Part shown: one piece after another, positions 9,537-17,957 of the stretch
Numbering within the stretch: position 1 is the first letter of the stretch
Layout: every line of letters begins with the position of its first letter
NCBI RefSeq assembly: GCF_003965815.1
Contig: NZ_RXOE01000002.1
Location: 310,001 to 374,000 of the forward strand
Direction: 5' to 3'
DNA length: 64,000 bases
DNA from: Variovorax gossypii
Lineage (GTDB): Bacteria; Pseudomonadota; Gammaproteobacteria; Burkholderiales; Burkholderiaceae_C
Notes under the pieces: model-generated
Told to the model about the DNA's origin: nothing
Databases searched by the model: none
What the model saw: the letters and a program-made list of their open reading frames with translations, nothing else
Program-made: the position numbers and the translations under genes

Positions 9537-10538
9537 GTGAAAGCGCGTTCCAGTTCGTCCAAGGAGCCAGTCACCGTGAAGAAACCCGCCGCCAAGGCTA
9601 CGCCAGCAACCAAGCCCGCCGTCAAGAAGGCGACGGCTGCGAAGCAGGCTGTACCTGCGGCCAGGAAGGTTTCCGGTTCCGCGACCAAGGAGAAAAGCGC
9701 GCCATCCAAAAAGCCCGCAGCACCACCGGCCAAGGCCGCGACCGCTGCGACAAAGAAGTCCGCCAAGCCTGCAACTGCCGCCACCAAGACCGCGGGCGCG
9801 GGCTCATCGTCATCCAAACCCGTCGGCCGCCCTGCTGCCGTTCCTTCTGTCCCCCCGATCCCCATGAAAAAAACGGCTGCCGCCTCCACTTCCGCCCCGG
9901 CGACACCCTCGATGCCCGCTCAAACCGCCACGCCCGCACCCGCCGCGCGTGGTGGCCGCGTGTCCCGGCTGTCGCAACTGACCGTCCCCTCGATGCCGCA
10001 GTCGGTGGCATCGACGGCCGCCAAGTCCACTTTCTCGCAAAGCCACTCCAACGCGCTGGTGCCTCCGCCGCCCCTCGCCATCAAGAAAGATCCGAAACTG
10101 GCCAACAACTGGAAAACCAAGTCGCCCGCAGAACTGAGCGATGCCGAAGTCATCGCCATGCCGGACGACGAGTACATGAACGAAAAGCAGATGGCGTTCT
10201 TCCGCCTGAAGCTCGAGGAGCTCAAGCGCGGCATCCTGGAGAACGCCGGCGAGACCACCGAGCACCTGCGTGAAGACACGGTGGTCGTGCCCGATCCGGC
10301 CGACCGCGCCACCATCGAGGAAGAGCACGCCCTCGAGCTGCGTACCCGCGACCGCGAGCGCAAGCTGCTCAAGAAGATCGAGCAGTCGATCCAGCGCATC
10401 GACGCGGGCGACTACGGCTACTGCGACGAAACCGGCGAACCCATCGGCGTCGGCCGCCTGCTGGCCCGCCCGACCGCGACGCTGTCGCTCGAGGCGCAGC
10501 AGCGCCGCGAGCTCAAGCAGAAGATGTTCGGGGATTGA
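9537..10538 (+). CDS. dksA: DksA-type RNA polymerase-binding regulator with long N-terminal tail
   Basis: A 333-residue protein. The C-terminal ~150 residues are a DksA: coiled-coil helices around MNEKQMAFFRLKLEELK, the acidic DPADRATIEEEH tip region, and the globular end with GDYGYCDETGEPIG. DksA binds the RNA polymerase secondary channel and works with ppGpp on rRNA and amino-acid promoters. Only one of the four zinc-finger cysteines remains (in YGYCDET), as in many alpha- and betaproteobacterial DksAs. The N-terminal ~180 residues are a low-complexity Lys/Ala/Pro/Ser tail. GTG 9537 is chosen because a strong GGAGGA Shine-Dalgarno precedes it; the frame stays open upstream to 9396. Confidence 0.88.
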   Translation: MKARSSSSKEPVTVKKPAAKATPATKPAVKKATAAKQAVPAARKVSGSATKEKSAPSKKPAAPPAKAATAATKKSAKPATAATKTAGAGSSSSKPVGRPAAVPSVPPIPMKKTAAASTSAPATPSMPAQTATPAPAARGGRVSRLSQLTVPSMPQSVASTAAKSTFSQSHSNALVPPPPLAIKKDPKLANNWKTKSPAELSDAEVIAMPDDEYMNEKQMAFFRLKLEELKRGILENAGETTEHLREDTVVVPDPADRATIEEEHALELRTRDRERKLLKKIEQSIQRIDAGDYGYCDETGEPIGVGRLLARPTATLSLEAQQRRELKQKMFGD

Positions 10539-10586
10539 AACAAAGCAAGGTAGATAAAAGCCAGCCTCTTCGATAGCCTCCGCCGA

Positions 10587-12260
10587 ATGCCAAAGGAAGA
10601 ATCGGGCCGCCTTCTGTCCAAGGTGGCCAAGTTTGTCCGCAATCCCCTGAAGGATTGGTCGGAGCTGGATGCCCCTGCGTCCGCTTCGCCCTCGGATTCG
10701 TCGCTGCCCGCGCAGACCTACAGCCGGGAGATGCTCAAGGAGATGATCGAGCGGCGCCAGCGCAACGATTTCGTGCGCCGGCGCGAGTTCGACATGCTGC
10801 GCAAGCTGCGCCAGCGCGAAGCCGCGGCGCATGCCTTCGAGGCGACGGTCACGCCGTCCTCGTTCAATATCAACAGCTCCTCCGAAAGGTCGGAGGGCCG
10901 CGCGCTCACGCTCAAGAAGATCGACGAGATCGAGCAGCAGATGTCGCAGCAGTGGTGGAAGGGGCGGGGGCCGAACGGCGAAACGCTCGTCAATCCGCCG
11001 CCCGACGCCGGCGCGGAAACCCTGCCGCCGGTGCACACCGACGAATTGCTCTCCGAGCCCGCGGAGGCCCTGCCCGCCGCGGCGGTGACCCCGAGCGGCG
11101 GCGCCGCTCCGGCCGTGGCCGAAGGCGTGCCGCTGCTGTCGTCGCGCCTTGCGCACGACGGCGCGCTCGAGGAGGCGGTGATCCGCTTCGCGCACGGCGA
11201 CGACACGGGCGCCGAGGCGATCCTGCTGCAGGCCCTGGCTTCCTCCGAAGGCGCGTCGATTCCCGATGGCGGGCACGATGCAGCCGCCGAGCGCGACGAC
11301 AGCCGCTGGCGAGCCCTGTTCGACCTCTACCGCGCGACCGGCGATGCCGCCAAGTTCGCCGCCGCGCGCATGCGCTATGCGCAGCGCATGCGGCGCATGG
11401 GGCCCGACTGGGTTTCGCTCGAAGAGCTGGCCCGCAGCGTCAAGGCCGTCACTGCCAGCGAGGAGGCTGCCGGAGCCGCCGCCGATGGTGCCAGCGCTCA
11501 TGCAGACTGGACCTGCCCCACGCGCCTGGGGCGCGAGGGCCTGATGGACCTGACGCGTGCGCTGTCGAAGGCCGGCTCGGTCTGGACGCTCGACTGGCGC
11601 GGCCTGCATGCCGTCGAGCCCGAGGCCGCCGCGCCGCTGCGCGTGCTGTTCACCCACTGGGCCGATTCGCCGGTGCAGCTTCGCTTCATGGGCTCGGCGC
11701 AGCTGCTGGCCGTGCTGTCCGAGGCCGCGCCCAACAACGAGCGCGGCACCGACGAGGTCTGGTGGCAGCTGCACCTGGCTGCGCTGCGCATGATGCACCT
11801 GCCGGACGACTTCGAGCTGGTGGCGCTCAACTACTGCATCACCTACGAGGTGTCGCCGCCCGCCTGGCAGGACCCGAAAGGCGAATGCACCTCGCTGGCC
11901 GCGCCGCCCGCGAGCCGGCCCAGCTCGGTGTGGTCGCTGCTGTCGGTCGGCGGCGATTCGGAGAGTTTTCCCTCCACCGACAGCGGCTTTGCCGCGCTGG
12001 CGGGCGACCTGCGGGGCGAGTCGCTTTCGAACTGGCAGCGGCTGGACCACGATCTGCGCCACACCACGGCGCCCGTCATCTCGTGCGCCGCGCTGCTGCG
12101 CATGGACCTCGCGGCGGCGGGCACGCTGCTGAGCTGGGTGCGCACGCGCGATGCCAACGGCGAGCGCGTGCAGTTCGTCGATGCGCACCGGCTCATCGCG
12201 GCGCTGTTCAACCTGGTAGGCATTGCCGATCACGCGACCGTGGCAGTTAGAAAAAACTAA
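10587..12260 (+). CDS. Uncharacterised protein with C-terminal STAS-like domains
   Basis: A 557-residue soluble protein with no signal peptide. The N-terminus (1-100) is charged and partly helical, with an [30 protein letters not shown] stretch split across residues about 48-78. A variable Ala/Pro-rich region follows. The C-terminal half has two segments that look like STAS folds: one around [19 protein letters not shown] and a final one with [18 protein letters not shown] and [20 protein letters not shown] domains are anti-anti-sigma-type protein-interaction modules. I recall similar proteins in Burkholderiales next to hslVU. The function is unknown; the position between dksA and the HslVU protease hints at stress physiology. 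Confidence 0.7.
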   Translation: MPKEESGRLLSKVAKFVRNPLKDWSELDAPASASPSDSSLPAQTYSREMLKEMIERRQRNDFVRRREFDMLRKLRQREAAAHAFEATVTPSSFNINSSSERSEGRALTLKKIDEIEQQMSQQWWKGRGPNGETLVNPPPDAGAETLPPVHTDELLSEPAEALPAAAVTPSGGAAPAVAEGVPLLSSRLAHDGALEEAVIRFAHGDDTGAEAILLQALASSEGASIPDGGHDAAAERDDSRWRALFDLYRATGDAAKFAAARMRYAQRMRRMGPDWVSLEELARSVKAVTASEEAAGAAADGASAHADWTCPTRLGREGLMDLTRALSKAGSVWTLDWRGLHAVEPEAAAPLRVLFTHWADSPVQLRFMGSAQLLAVLSEAAPNNERGTDEVWWQLHLAALRMMHLPDDFELVALNYCITYEVSPPAWQDPKGECTSLAAPPASRPSSVWSLLSVGGDSESFPSTDSGFAALAGDLRGESLSNWQRLDHDLRHTTAPVISCAALLRMDLAAAGTLLSWVRTRDANGERVQFVDAHRLIAALFNLVGIADHATVAVRKN

Positions 12261-12277
12261 GGGCCCGGCCGGCCCTT
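12259..12277 (+). terminator. GC-rich hairpin after the STAS-like gene
   Basis: A perfect 7-bp stem AAGGGCC/GGCCCTT with loop CGGCC starts in the stop codon. It is followed by a GC-rich stretch and only later by a short T-run (near 12290), so it is at best a weak intrinsic terminator before hslV. Confidence 0.35.
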
Positions 12278-12318
12278 GCGCGGGTTGCATTGCTTTTGGC
12301 CACCCCCAGATGGCTGCG

Positions 12319-12864
12319 ATGGAACAGTTTCACGGCACCACCATCGTGAGCGTGCGCCGCAAGACCCCCCAAGGCGACCAGGTCGCCATCGGCGGGGACG
12401 GGCAGGTCACTCTCGGCAACATCGTCATCAAAGGCACGGCGCGCAAGGTGCGCCGCCTCTATCACGGCAAGGTGCTTGCCGGCTTCGCGGGCGCCACGGC
12501 GGACGCCTTCACGCTCTTCGAGCGCTTCGAGGCCAAGCTCGAGAAGCACCAGGGGCACCTGACCCGCGCAGCGGTCGAGCTCACCAAGGACTGGCGCACC
12601 GACCGCGTGCTGCGCAAGCTCGAGGCCATGCTCGCCGTGGCCGACGCCACCACTTCCCTCATCATCACCGGCAACGGCGACGTTCTGGAGCCCGAGGACG
12701 GCGTGATCGCCATCGGCTCGGGCGGCGCCTATGCCCAGTCGGCGGCCAAGGCGCTGATCGAGAACACCGAGCTCTCGGCCGAGCAGATCGTGCGCAAATC
12801 GCTGGCGATCGCCGGAGAAATCTGCATTTACACGAACATGAACCACACGGTGGAAGCGCTCTGA
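12319..12864 (+). CDS. hslV: ATP-dependent protease peptidase subunit HslV
   Basis: A 181-residue HslV (ClpQ), the threonine peptidase of the HslVU two-component protease. The short propeptide MEQFHG is followed by TTIVSVRR; the first Thr (Thr7) becomes the N-terminal nucleophile after cleavage. The [26 protein letters not shown] and [12 protein letters not shown] segments are characteristic, and the Lys and Asp residues of the active site lie in these blocks. ATG 12319 gives the usual N-terminus; an ATG at 12310 would add three residues. The stop is 2 bp before the hslU start, so the two subunits are made together. Confidence 0.96.
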   Translation: MEQFHGTTIVSVRRKTPQGDQVAIGGDGQVTLGNIVIKGTARKVRRLYHGKVLAGFAGATADAFTLFERFEAKLEKHQGHLTRAAVELTKDWRTDRVLRKLEAMLAVADATTSLIITGNGDVLEPEDGVIAIGSGGAYAQSAAKALIENTELSAEQIVRKSLAIAGEICIYTNMNHTVEAL

Positions 12865-12866
12865 CC

Positions 12867-14195
12867 ATGTCCATGACCCCCCAGGAGATCGTCTCCGAGC
12901 TCGACAACCACATCGTCGGCCAGCCGGCCGCCAAGCGCGCCGTGGCCATCGCCCTGCGCAACCGCTGGCGCCGCCAGCAGGTCGACGACAAGCTGCGCCA
13001 CGAGATCACGCCGAAGAACATCCTCATGATCGGCCCCACGGGCGTGGGCAAGACCGAGATCGCCCGCCGCCTCGCGCGGCTGGCCGACGCGCCCTTCATC
13101 AAGGTCGAGGCCACCAAGTTCACCGAGGTGGGCTACGTGGGCAAGGACGTCGATTCGATCATCCGCGACCTGGCTGAAATCGCCGTCAAGCAGACCCGCG
13201 AGGCCGAGAGCGTGAAGGTGCGCGCGCGTGCCGAAGATGCCGCCGAGGAGCGCATCCTCGACGTGCTGCTGCCCGCGGCGCGCGGCGCCGACGGCACCGC
13301 TGCCGCGACCGACTCCAGCAACGCCACCCGCCAGGCCTTCCGCAAGAAGCTGCGCGAGCACCAGCTCGACGACAAGGAGATCGAGCTCGACCTCGCCGAG
13401 GCCCGTGCTCCGCTCGAGATCATGGGCCCCGCCGGCATGGAGGAAATGACCGAGCAGCTGCGCGGCATGTTCGGCCAGCTCGGCGGCGGCAAGCGCAAGA
13501 CGCGCAAGCTCAAGATCGCCGAGGCGCTGCGCCTTCTGACAGACGAGGAGGCCGCCAAGCTGGTCAACGAGGACGAGATCCGTACGCAGGCGATCGCCAA
13601 TGCCGAGCAGAACGGCATCGTCTTCATCGACGAGATCGACAAGGTCGCCACCCGCAGCGAAGCCCAGGGCTCCGACGTGTCGCGCCAGGGCGTGCAGCGC
13701 GACCTGCTGCCGCTGGTGGAGGGCACGGCCGTCAGCACCAAGTACGGCGTGGTGCGCACCGACCACATGCTGTTCATCGCGAGCGGCGCCTTCCACCTGA
13801 GCAAGCCGAGCGACCTGATTCCCGAGCTGCAGGGGCGCTTTCCGATCCGCGTGGAACTGCAGTCGCTTTCGGTGGCGGACTTCGAGAGCATCCTCACGCA
13901 GACCCGTGCTTCGCTCGTGAAGCAGTACCAGGCGCTGCTCGCCACCGAGGGCGTGACGCTCGAATTCACTCCAGAAGGCGTGAACCGGCTGGCCACCATC
14001 GCCTTCGAGGTGAACGAGCGCACCGAGAACATCGGCGCGCGCCGCCTGTCGACCGTGATGGAGCGCCTGCTGGATGAGGTAAGCTTCGACGCGACCCGCC
14101 TCGAAGGGCAATCGATCCGCATCGATGCCGCCTATGTCGACCAGCGCCTTGCGGCACTAAGTCACGACGAAGACCTTTCGCGCTTCATCCTCTGA
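12867..14195 (+). CDS. hslU: HslU ATPase subunit
   Basis: A 442-residue AAA+ unfoldase that recognises, unfolds and feeds substrates to HslV. The N-domain start [17 protein letters not shown] is typical. Walker A is GPTGVGKTE, the pore loop is in [14 protein letters not shown], and Walker B is IVFIDEIDK. The I-domain is residues about 110-240. The sensor and box VII region is [10 protein letters not shown] with [13 protein letters not shown] [10 protein letters not shown] near the end. Length matches the family. It lies 2 bp after hslV in the same operon. Three hairpins follow the stop before the dcw promoter. Confidence 0.96.
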   Translation: MSMTPQEIVSELDNHIVGQPAAKRAVAIALRNRWRRQQVDDKLRHEITPKNILMIGPTGVGKTEIARRLARLADAPFIKVEATKFTEVGYVGKDVDSIIRDLAEIAVKQTREAESVKVRARAEDAAEERILDVLLPAARGADGTAAATDSSNATRQAFRKKLREHQLDDKEIELDLAEARAPLEIMGPAGMEEMTEQLRGMFGQLGGGKRKTRKLKIAEALRLLTDEEAAKLVNEDEIRTQAIANAEQNGIVFIDEIDKVATRSEAQGSDVSRQGVQRDLLPLVEGTAVSTKYGVVRTDHMLFIASGAFHLSKPSDLIPELQGRFPIRVELQSLSVADFESILTQTRASLVKQYQALLATEGVTLEFTPEGVNRLATIAFEVNERTENIGARRLSTVMERLLDEVSFDATRLEGQSIRIDAAYVDQRLAALSHDEDLSRFIL

Positions 14196-14207
14196 AGCCG
14201 CTTCTCC

Positions 14208-14310
14208 TTCCCCCTGTAACGGGGGAATCCTTCACGCATCACTTTCACTGCGTGAGCTAAGTACTTCATTTTCAACGAAATTCGCCGATTCCAAGGATTT
14301 GGAATCGGCG
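14208..14310. repeat. Three consecutive inverted repeats between hslU and mraZ
   Basis: Hairpin 1 is 14208-14214 with 14221-14227 (7 bp, CCCCC/GGGGG core). Hairpin 2 is 14232-14238 with 14249-14255 (7 bp). Hairpin 3 is 14283-14294 with 14299-14310 (perfect 12 bp, loop GGAT). None is followed by a strong T-run, so they are not classical terminators; they may insulate hslVU from the dcw cluster. Confidence 0.6.
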
Positions 14311-14353
14311 CTAAGTCGTTGATTCCATTACAAAAAATAGCCCAAACGGCCAG

Positions 14354-14381
14354 TTGCTTCCGAAGTGTTTCCTGCTACAGT
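14354..14381 (+). promoter_or_regulatory. Putative dcw promoter (Pmra)
   Basis: A -35-like TTGCTT (14354-14359) and -10-like TACAGT (14376-14381) are separated by 16 bp, upstream of mraZ. It corresponds in position to the mra promoter that drives the dcw cluster in E. coli. The MraZ-type boxes begin inside the -10 and continue downstream, as expected for autorepression. Confidence 0.6.
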
Positions 14382-14412
14382 GCAAAAAAGTGCAGTTAAG
14401 TGGGAAAAAGTG
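14379..14412 (+). promoter_or_regulatory. MraZ operator: four AGTG boxes at exact 10-bp steps
   Basis: AGTG occurs at 14379, 14389, 14399 and 14409, each followed by C or G and then an A-rich spacer, so the repeat period is exactly one helical turn. Known MraZ operators are direct TGGG-like repeats with 10-bp spacing upstream of mraZ; here TGC/TGG boxes fit that layout. A fifth AGTG at 14418 is slightly off phase. Confidence 0.75.
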
Positions 14413-14467
14413 CGAGTAGTGCCTCTTTCGGGTGCTGCAGCACTCCCAACACAGGGGTTTCGTGGTC

Positions 14468-14896
14468 GTGTTTCAAGGCGCTTCATCGCTCAGTCTGGAT
14501 GCCAAGGGGCGGCTCTCCGTGCCGACCCGGCATCGTGACGTCCTGAGCGCGACGGCAGGCGGCCAGCTCACGATCACCAAGCATCCGCACGGATGCCTGA
14601 TGGTGTTCCCCCGTCCCGAATGGGAGAAATTCCGCGAGCGCATCGCCGCGCTGCCGATGTCGGCGCAGTGGTGGAAGCGCGTCTTCCTGGGCAACGCCAT
14701 GGACGTCGAGATGGACGGCACCGGCCGCATCCTGGTGTCGCCCGAGCTGCGCGCGGCCACCGGCATCACGCGAGAGACGCTGCTGCTGGGCATGGGCAAC
14801 CACTTCGAACTCTGGGACAAGGCCACCTACGAGGCCAAGGAGGCCGAGGCCACCCAGGGCGAGATGCCGGACGTATTCCAGGACTTCGCGTTCTGA
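14468..14896 (+). CDS. mraZ: Transcriptional regulator / division protein MraZ
   Basis: A 142-residue MraZ, an AbrB-like DNA-binding protein that forms oligomeric rings and represses its own operon. The two tandem motifs are present: [14 protein letters not shown] in the first half and [13 protein letters not shown] in the second. GTG 14468 gives the standard N-terminus ([14 protein letters not shown]); in-frame GTG 14462 and a longer frame from 14432 are less likely. AGGGG at 14453-14457 is a plausible ribosome site. It is the first gene of the dcw cluster and lies just after its own operator repeats. Confidence 0.93.
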   Translation: MFQGASSLSLDAKGRLSVPTRHRDVLSATAGGQLTITKHPHGCLMVFPRPEWEKFRERIAALPMSAQWWKRVFLGNAMDVEMDGTGRILVSPELRAATGITRETLLLGMGNHFELWDKATYEAKEAEATQGEMPDVFQDFAF

Positions 14897-14904
14897 GGGG
14901 CACC

Positions 14905-15828
14905 GTGAACACGCCCTGGACCCACACGACCGTCTTGCTCGGCGAGGCGGTGGAAGCTCTTCTATCCGGCAGCACCGCGGCCACCGGCACCTACGTGGAC
15001 GCCACCTTCGGACGGGGAGGGCACGCGCGCGCGATCCTCGCGCGGCTGGCGCCGGAAGGCAGGCTCATCGCATTCGACAAGGATGCGGAAGCAGTGGCCG
15101 AAGCAGCGCGCATCTCGGATGCGCGTTTTTCCATCCGCCACCAGGGATTCCGCTCGCTGGGCGAACTGCCCGACGCGAGCGTGGCCGGCCTGCTGATGGA
15201 CCTGGGCGTGAGCTCGCCGCAGATCGACAACCCGGTGCGCGGTTTCAGTTTTCGTTTCGATGGCCCGCTCGACATGCGCATGGACACCACGCGCGGCGAG
15301 AGCGTGGCCGAGTGGCTGGCAACGGCCGAACTACAGCAGATTGCAGAGGTGATCCGTGACTATGGCGAAGAACGGTTTGCTGTTCAGATTGCAAAGGCGA
15401 TTGTTGCTCGCCGACAAGAACGGGGCCCAGTTTCAACCACCGCCGAACTGGCCGAGCTCGTGGCTGGCACGGTCAAAACCCGCGAGCCGGGCCAGAACCC
15501 TGCAACGCGCACATTTCAGGCTTTTCGGATTTTCATCAACGCCGAGCTTGAAGAGCTGCAACAGGCGCTAGAAGCCAGCCTCTCGGTGCTGAAGCCCGGC
15601 GGGCGGCTCGCGGTGATCAGCTTCCACTCGCTCGAAGACCGCATCGTCAAGCAGTTCATCGCCAAGCACTCGAAGGAGGTCTACGACCGCCGCGCGCCGT
15701 TCGCCGCGCCCAAGGCCATGAAGCTGCGCGCCCTGGAGCGCATCAAGCCCTCGCAGGCCGAGGTAAGCGGCAATCCTCGAGCACGCAGCGCCATTCTTCG
15801 AGTGGCGGAACGCACGGAGGCCGACTGA
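14905..15828 (+). CDS. rsmH: 16S rRNA m4C1402 methyltransferase RsmH
   Basis: A 307-residue RsmH (MraW) that N4-methylates C1402 of 16S rRNA. Conserved blocks: [12 protein letters not shown] near residue 8, the SAM motif [53 protein letters not shown], and the C-terminal [15 protein letters not shown]. The start GTG 14905 is preceded by GAGGGG overlapping the end of mraZ. The stretch from about 15330 to 15560 is clearly less GC-rich than its surroundings, although the protein reads normally there. Confidence 0.96.
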   Translation: MNTPWTHTTVLLGEAVEALLSGSTAATGTYVDATFGRGGHARAILARLAPEGRLIAFDKDAEAVAEAARISDARFSIRHQGFRSLGELPDASVAGLLMDLGVSSPQIDNPVRGFSFRFDGPLDMRMDTTRGESVAEWLATAELQQIAEVIRDYGEERFAVQIAKAIVARRQERGPVSTTAELAELVAGTVKTREPGQNPATRTFQAFRIFINAELEELQQALEASLSVLKPGGRLAVISFHSLEDRIVKQFIAKHSKEVYDRRAPFAAPKAMKLRALERIKPSQAEVSGNPRARSAILRVAERTEAD

Positions 15829-15829
15829 C

Positions 15830-16204
15830 ATGGCCCGTGTGAATCTGCTCCTGCTGATGGCCGTCATTGCGACGGCTTTGTACCTTGTGCACACCCAGTA
15901 CCTGTCGCGCCAGCTCTACACCGAGCTTGACCGCGTGCAGCAGGACGCCCGCCGCCTGGAAACCGAACGCGACCGCCTGCAGGTCGAGAAGCGCGCGCAG
16001 GCCACGCCGCTGCGCGTCGAGCGGCTCGCCAAGGAGCAGCTGCAGATGCGTACCACTTCCCCGGCGATCACGCAGTACGTACGGCCTGACGGCTCGGTGA
16101 TCCCGGCCGTCGCGCCGGTTGCGCCGATGCCGGCTGCCACGACCGCCAAGCCGGCAGCCAAACCGGCGGCGAAGCCGGCCACCGCAGCGAGGGCCACGCG
16201 ATGA
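15830..16204 (+). CDS. ftsL: Cell division protein FtsL
   Basis: A 124-residue bitopic division protein. The N-terminal helix (about 5-21, LLLLMAVIATALYLV) spans the membrane. A periplasmic coiled coil with heptads follows (TELDRVQQDARRLETERDRLQ), ending with VERLAKEQLQMR. FtsL forms the FtsQLB complex that activates FtsWI. Position between rsmH and ftsI is the conserved one. The C-terminus is unusual: it ends in an Ala/Pro/Lys-rich tail with AKPAAKPAAKPA repeats not found in the short E. coli protein. It overlaps ftsI by 4 bp (ATGA). Confidence 0.93.
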   Translation: MARVNLLLLMAVIATALYLVHTQYLSRQLYTELDRVQQDARRLETERDRLQVEKRAQATPLRVERLAKEQLQMRTTSPAITQYVRPDGSVIPAVAPVAPMPAATTAKPAAKPAAKPATAARATR

Positions 16205-17955
16205 ACCGGGGCAACCGCAGCGTGCGCTACACCACCAGTCCCCTGCTCGCGAGCAAGACGCCGGTGTGGCGCAGCAAGCTCATCGTGGCCGGCATCGCCT
16301 TCGGCTTCCTGGTGCTGGCCGGCCGGGCTGCCTACGTGCAGGTCATCGGCAACAGCTTCTTCCAGCGGCAGGGCGAGGTGCGTTTCGCGCGCACGCTCGA
16401 GCTGCCGGCCAACCGCGGCCGCATCCTCGACCGCAACGGGCTCATCCTCGCTTCCAGCGTGGTCGCGCCCAGCATCTGGGCCATTCCGGAGGACATCGAG
16501 CGCGACGACCCCGATGTGCGCGCCAAGCTCAAGCAGGTGGCCAAGCTGCTGGAGATGTCGCAGAAGGACTTCGACAAGAAGCTGGAGGACGAGGACAAGA
16601 CCTTCGTCTGGATCAAGCGCCAGGTCGACGAGCCCATCGCCAAGCAGATCGCGGCGATGAACCTCAAGGGCATCTACCAGCGCAAGGAATACAAGCGCCA
16701 GTACCCCGAGGGCGAGGCTGCCGCGCACGTGGTGGGCTTCACCAACGTGGAAGACAACGGCCAGGAAGGCATCGAGCTGGCCTTCAACAAGGACCTGGCC
16801 GGCAAGGCCGGTTCGCGCCGCGTCATCAAGGACCGCCTGGGCCGCGTGGTCGAGGGCGTGGGCGAGACCGTGCCGCCGCTCGACGGCAAGGACATCCAGC
16901 TCAGCGTCGACAGCAAGGTGCAGTTCTTCGCCTACCAGAAGCTGCGCGACGCCGTGACCGCGCGCAAGGCCAAGGCCGGCAGCGTGGTGGTGCTCGACTC
17001 CGTCACCGGCGAAGTGCTGGCGCTGGCCAACTACCCGAGCTACGTGCCCGACAAGCGCCAGAACCTCACCGGCGAGCAGCTGCGCAACCGCGCGCTCACC
17101 GACACCTTCGAGCCCGGCTCGACCATGAAGCCGATCACGGTCGGCATGGCGCTGGAGGCCGGCCGCGTGAAGCCCTCGACGCTCATCGAGACCGGCCCCG
17201 GCCGCTACCAGATCGGCGGCTTCACCATCAGCGACACGCACAACTACGGCACGCTGACGGTGGAGGGCGTGATCCAGAAGTCGAGCAACGTCGGCGCGCT
17301 CAAGATCGCCCAGAAGATGACCCCGCACGAGATGTGGGACACCTACACCGCGCTGGGCTACGGCCAGAAGCCGCAGATCCAGTTCCCCGGCGCCGTGACG
17401 GGCCGGCTGCGCCCCTGGAAGACCTGGAAGCCGGTCGAGCAGGCCACCATGGCCTACGGCTACGGCCTGTCGGCGTCGCTGTTCCAGATGGCGCATTCGT
17501 ACACCGCGTTCGCGCACGACGGCTCGCTCATTCCGGTGACCATCCTGAAGAACTCCGAGCCGCCGGTGGGCGTGCGCGTGTTCTCGCCCTCGAACGCGCT
17601 GGCGGTGCGCAAGATGCTGCAGATGGCCGCGGGCCCAGGCGGTACCGGCACGCGCGCGCAGACGGTCGGCTACTCGGTCGGCGGCAAGTCGGGCACGGCC
17701 CACAAGCAGGTCGGCAAGGGCTACGCCAGCAACAAGTACCGCGCCTGGTTCACCGGCATGGCGCCCATCGAGAAGCCGCGCATCATCGTCGCGGTGATGA
17801 TCGACGAGCCCAGCGACGGCCAGTATTTCGGCGGCCTGGCGGCCGCTCCCGTGTTCAGCGAGGTCGTGCAGCAGACGCTGCGCATGATGAACGTACCGCC
17901 CGACCTGGCGGTCAAACCGCTTGTGATGACGCAGGGCGTCGACGAGAGCTTCTGA
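16201..17955 (+). CDS. ftsI: Septal peptidoglycan transpeptidase FtsI (PBP3)
   Basis: A 584-residue class B penicillin-binding protein, the septal D,D-transpeptidase that partners FtsW. A short cytoplasmic tail and transmembrane helix (about 29-46) precede the pedestal domain (GRILDRNG). The active-site serine is Ser307 in STMK (307-310), the second motif SSN is at 361-363, and KSGT is at 496-499. All three penicillin-binding motifs are therefore intact and at E. coli-like positions. It starts with an ATGA overlap with ftsL and ends 2 bp before murE. Confidence 0.97.
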   Translation: MNRGNRSVRYTTSPLLASKTPVWRSKLIVAGIAFGFLVLAGRAAYVQVIGNSFFQRQGEVRFARTLELPANRGRILDRNGLILASSVVAPSIWAIPEDIERDDPDVRAKLKQVAKLLEMSQKDFDKKLEDEDKTFVWIKRQVDEPIAKQIAAMNLKGIYQRKEYKRQYPEGEAAAHVVGFTNVEDNGQEGIELAFNKDLAGKAGSRRVIKDRLGRVVEGVGETVPPLDGKDIQLSVDSKVQFFAYQKLRDAVTARKAKAGSVVVLDSVTGEVLALANYPSYVPDKRQNLTGEQLRNRALTDTFEPGSTMKPITVGMALEAGRVKPSTLIETGPGRYQIGGFTISDTHNYGTLTVEGVIQKSSNVGALKIAQKMTPHEMWDTYTALGYGQKPQIQFPGAVTGRLRPWKTWKPVEQATMAYGYGLSASLFQMAHSYTAFAHDGSLIPVTILKNSEPPVGVRVFSPSNALAVRKMLQMAAGPGGTGTRAQTVGYSVGGKSGTAHKQVGKGYASNKYRAWFTGMAPIEKPRIIVAVMIDEPSDGQYFGGLAAAPVFSEVVQQTLRMMNVPPDLAVKPLVMTQGVDESF

Positions 17956-17957
17956 AC

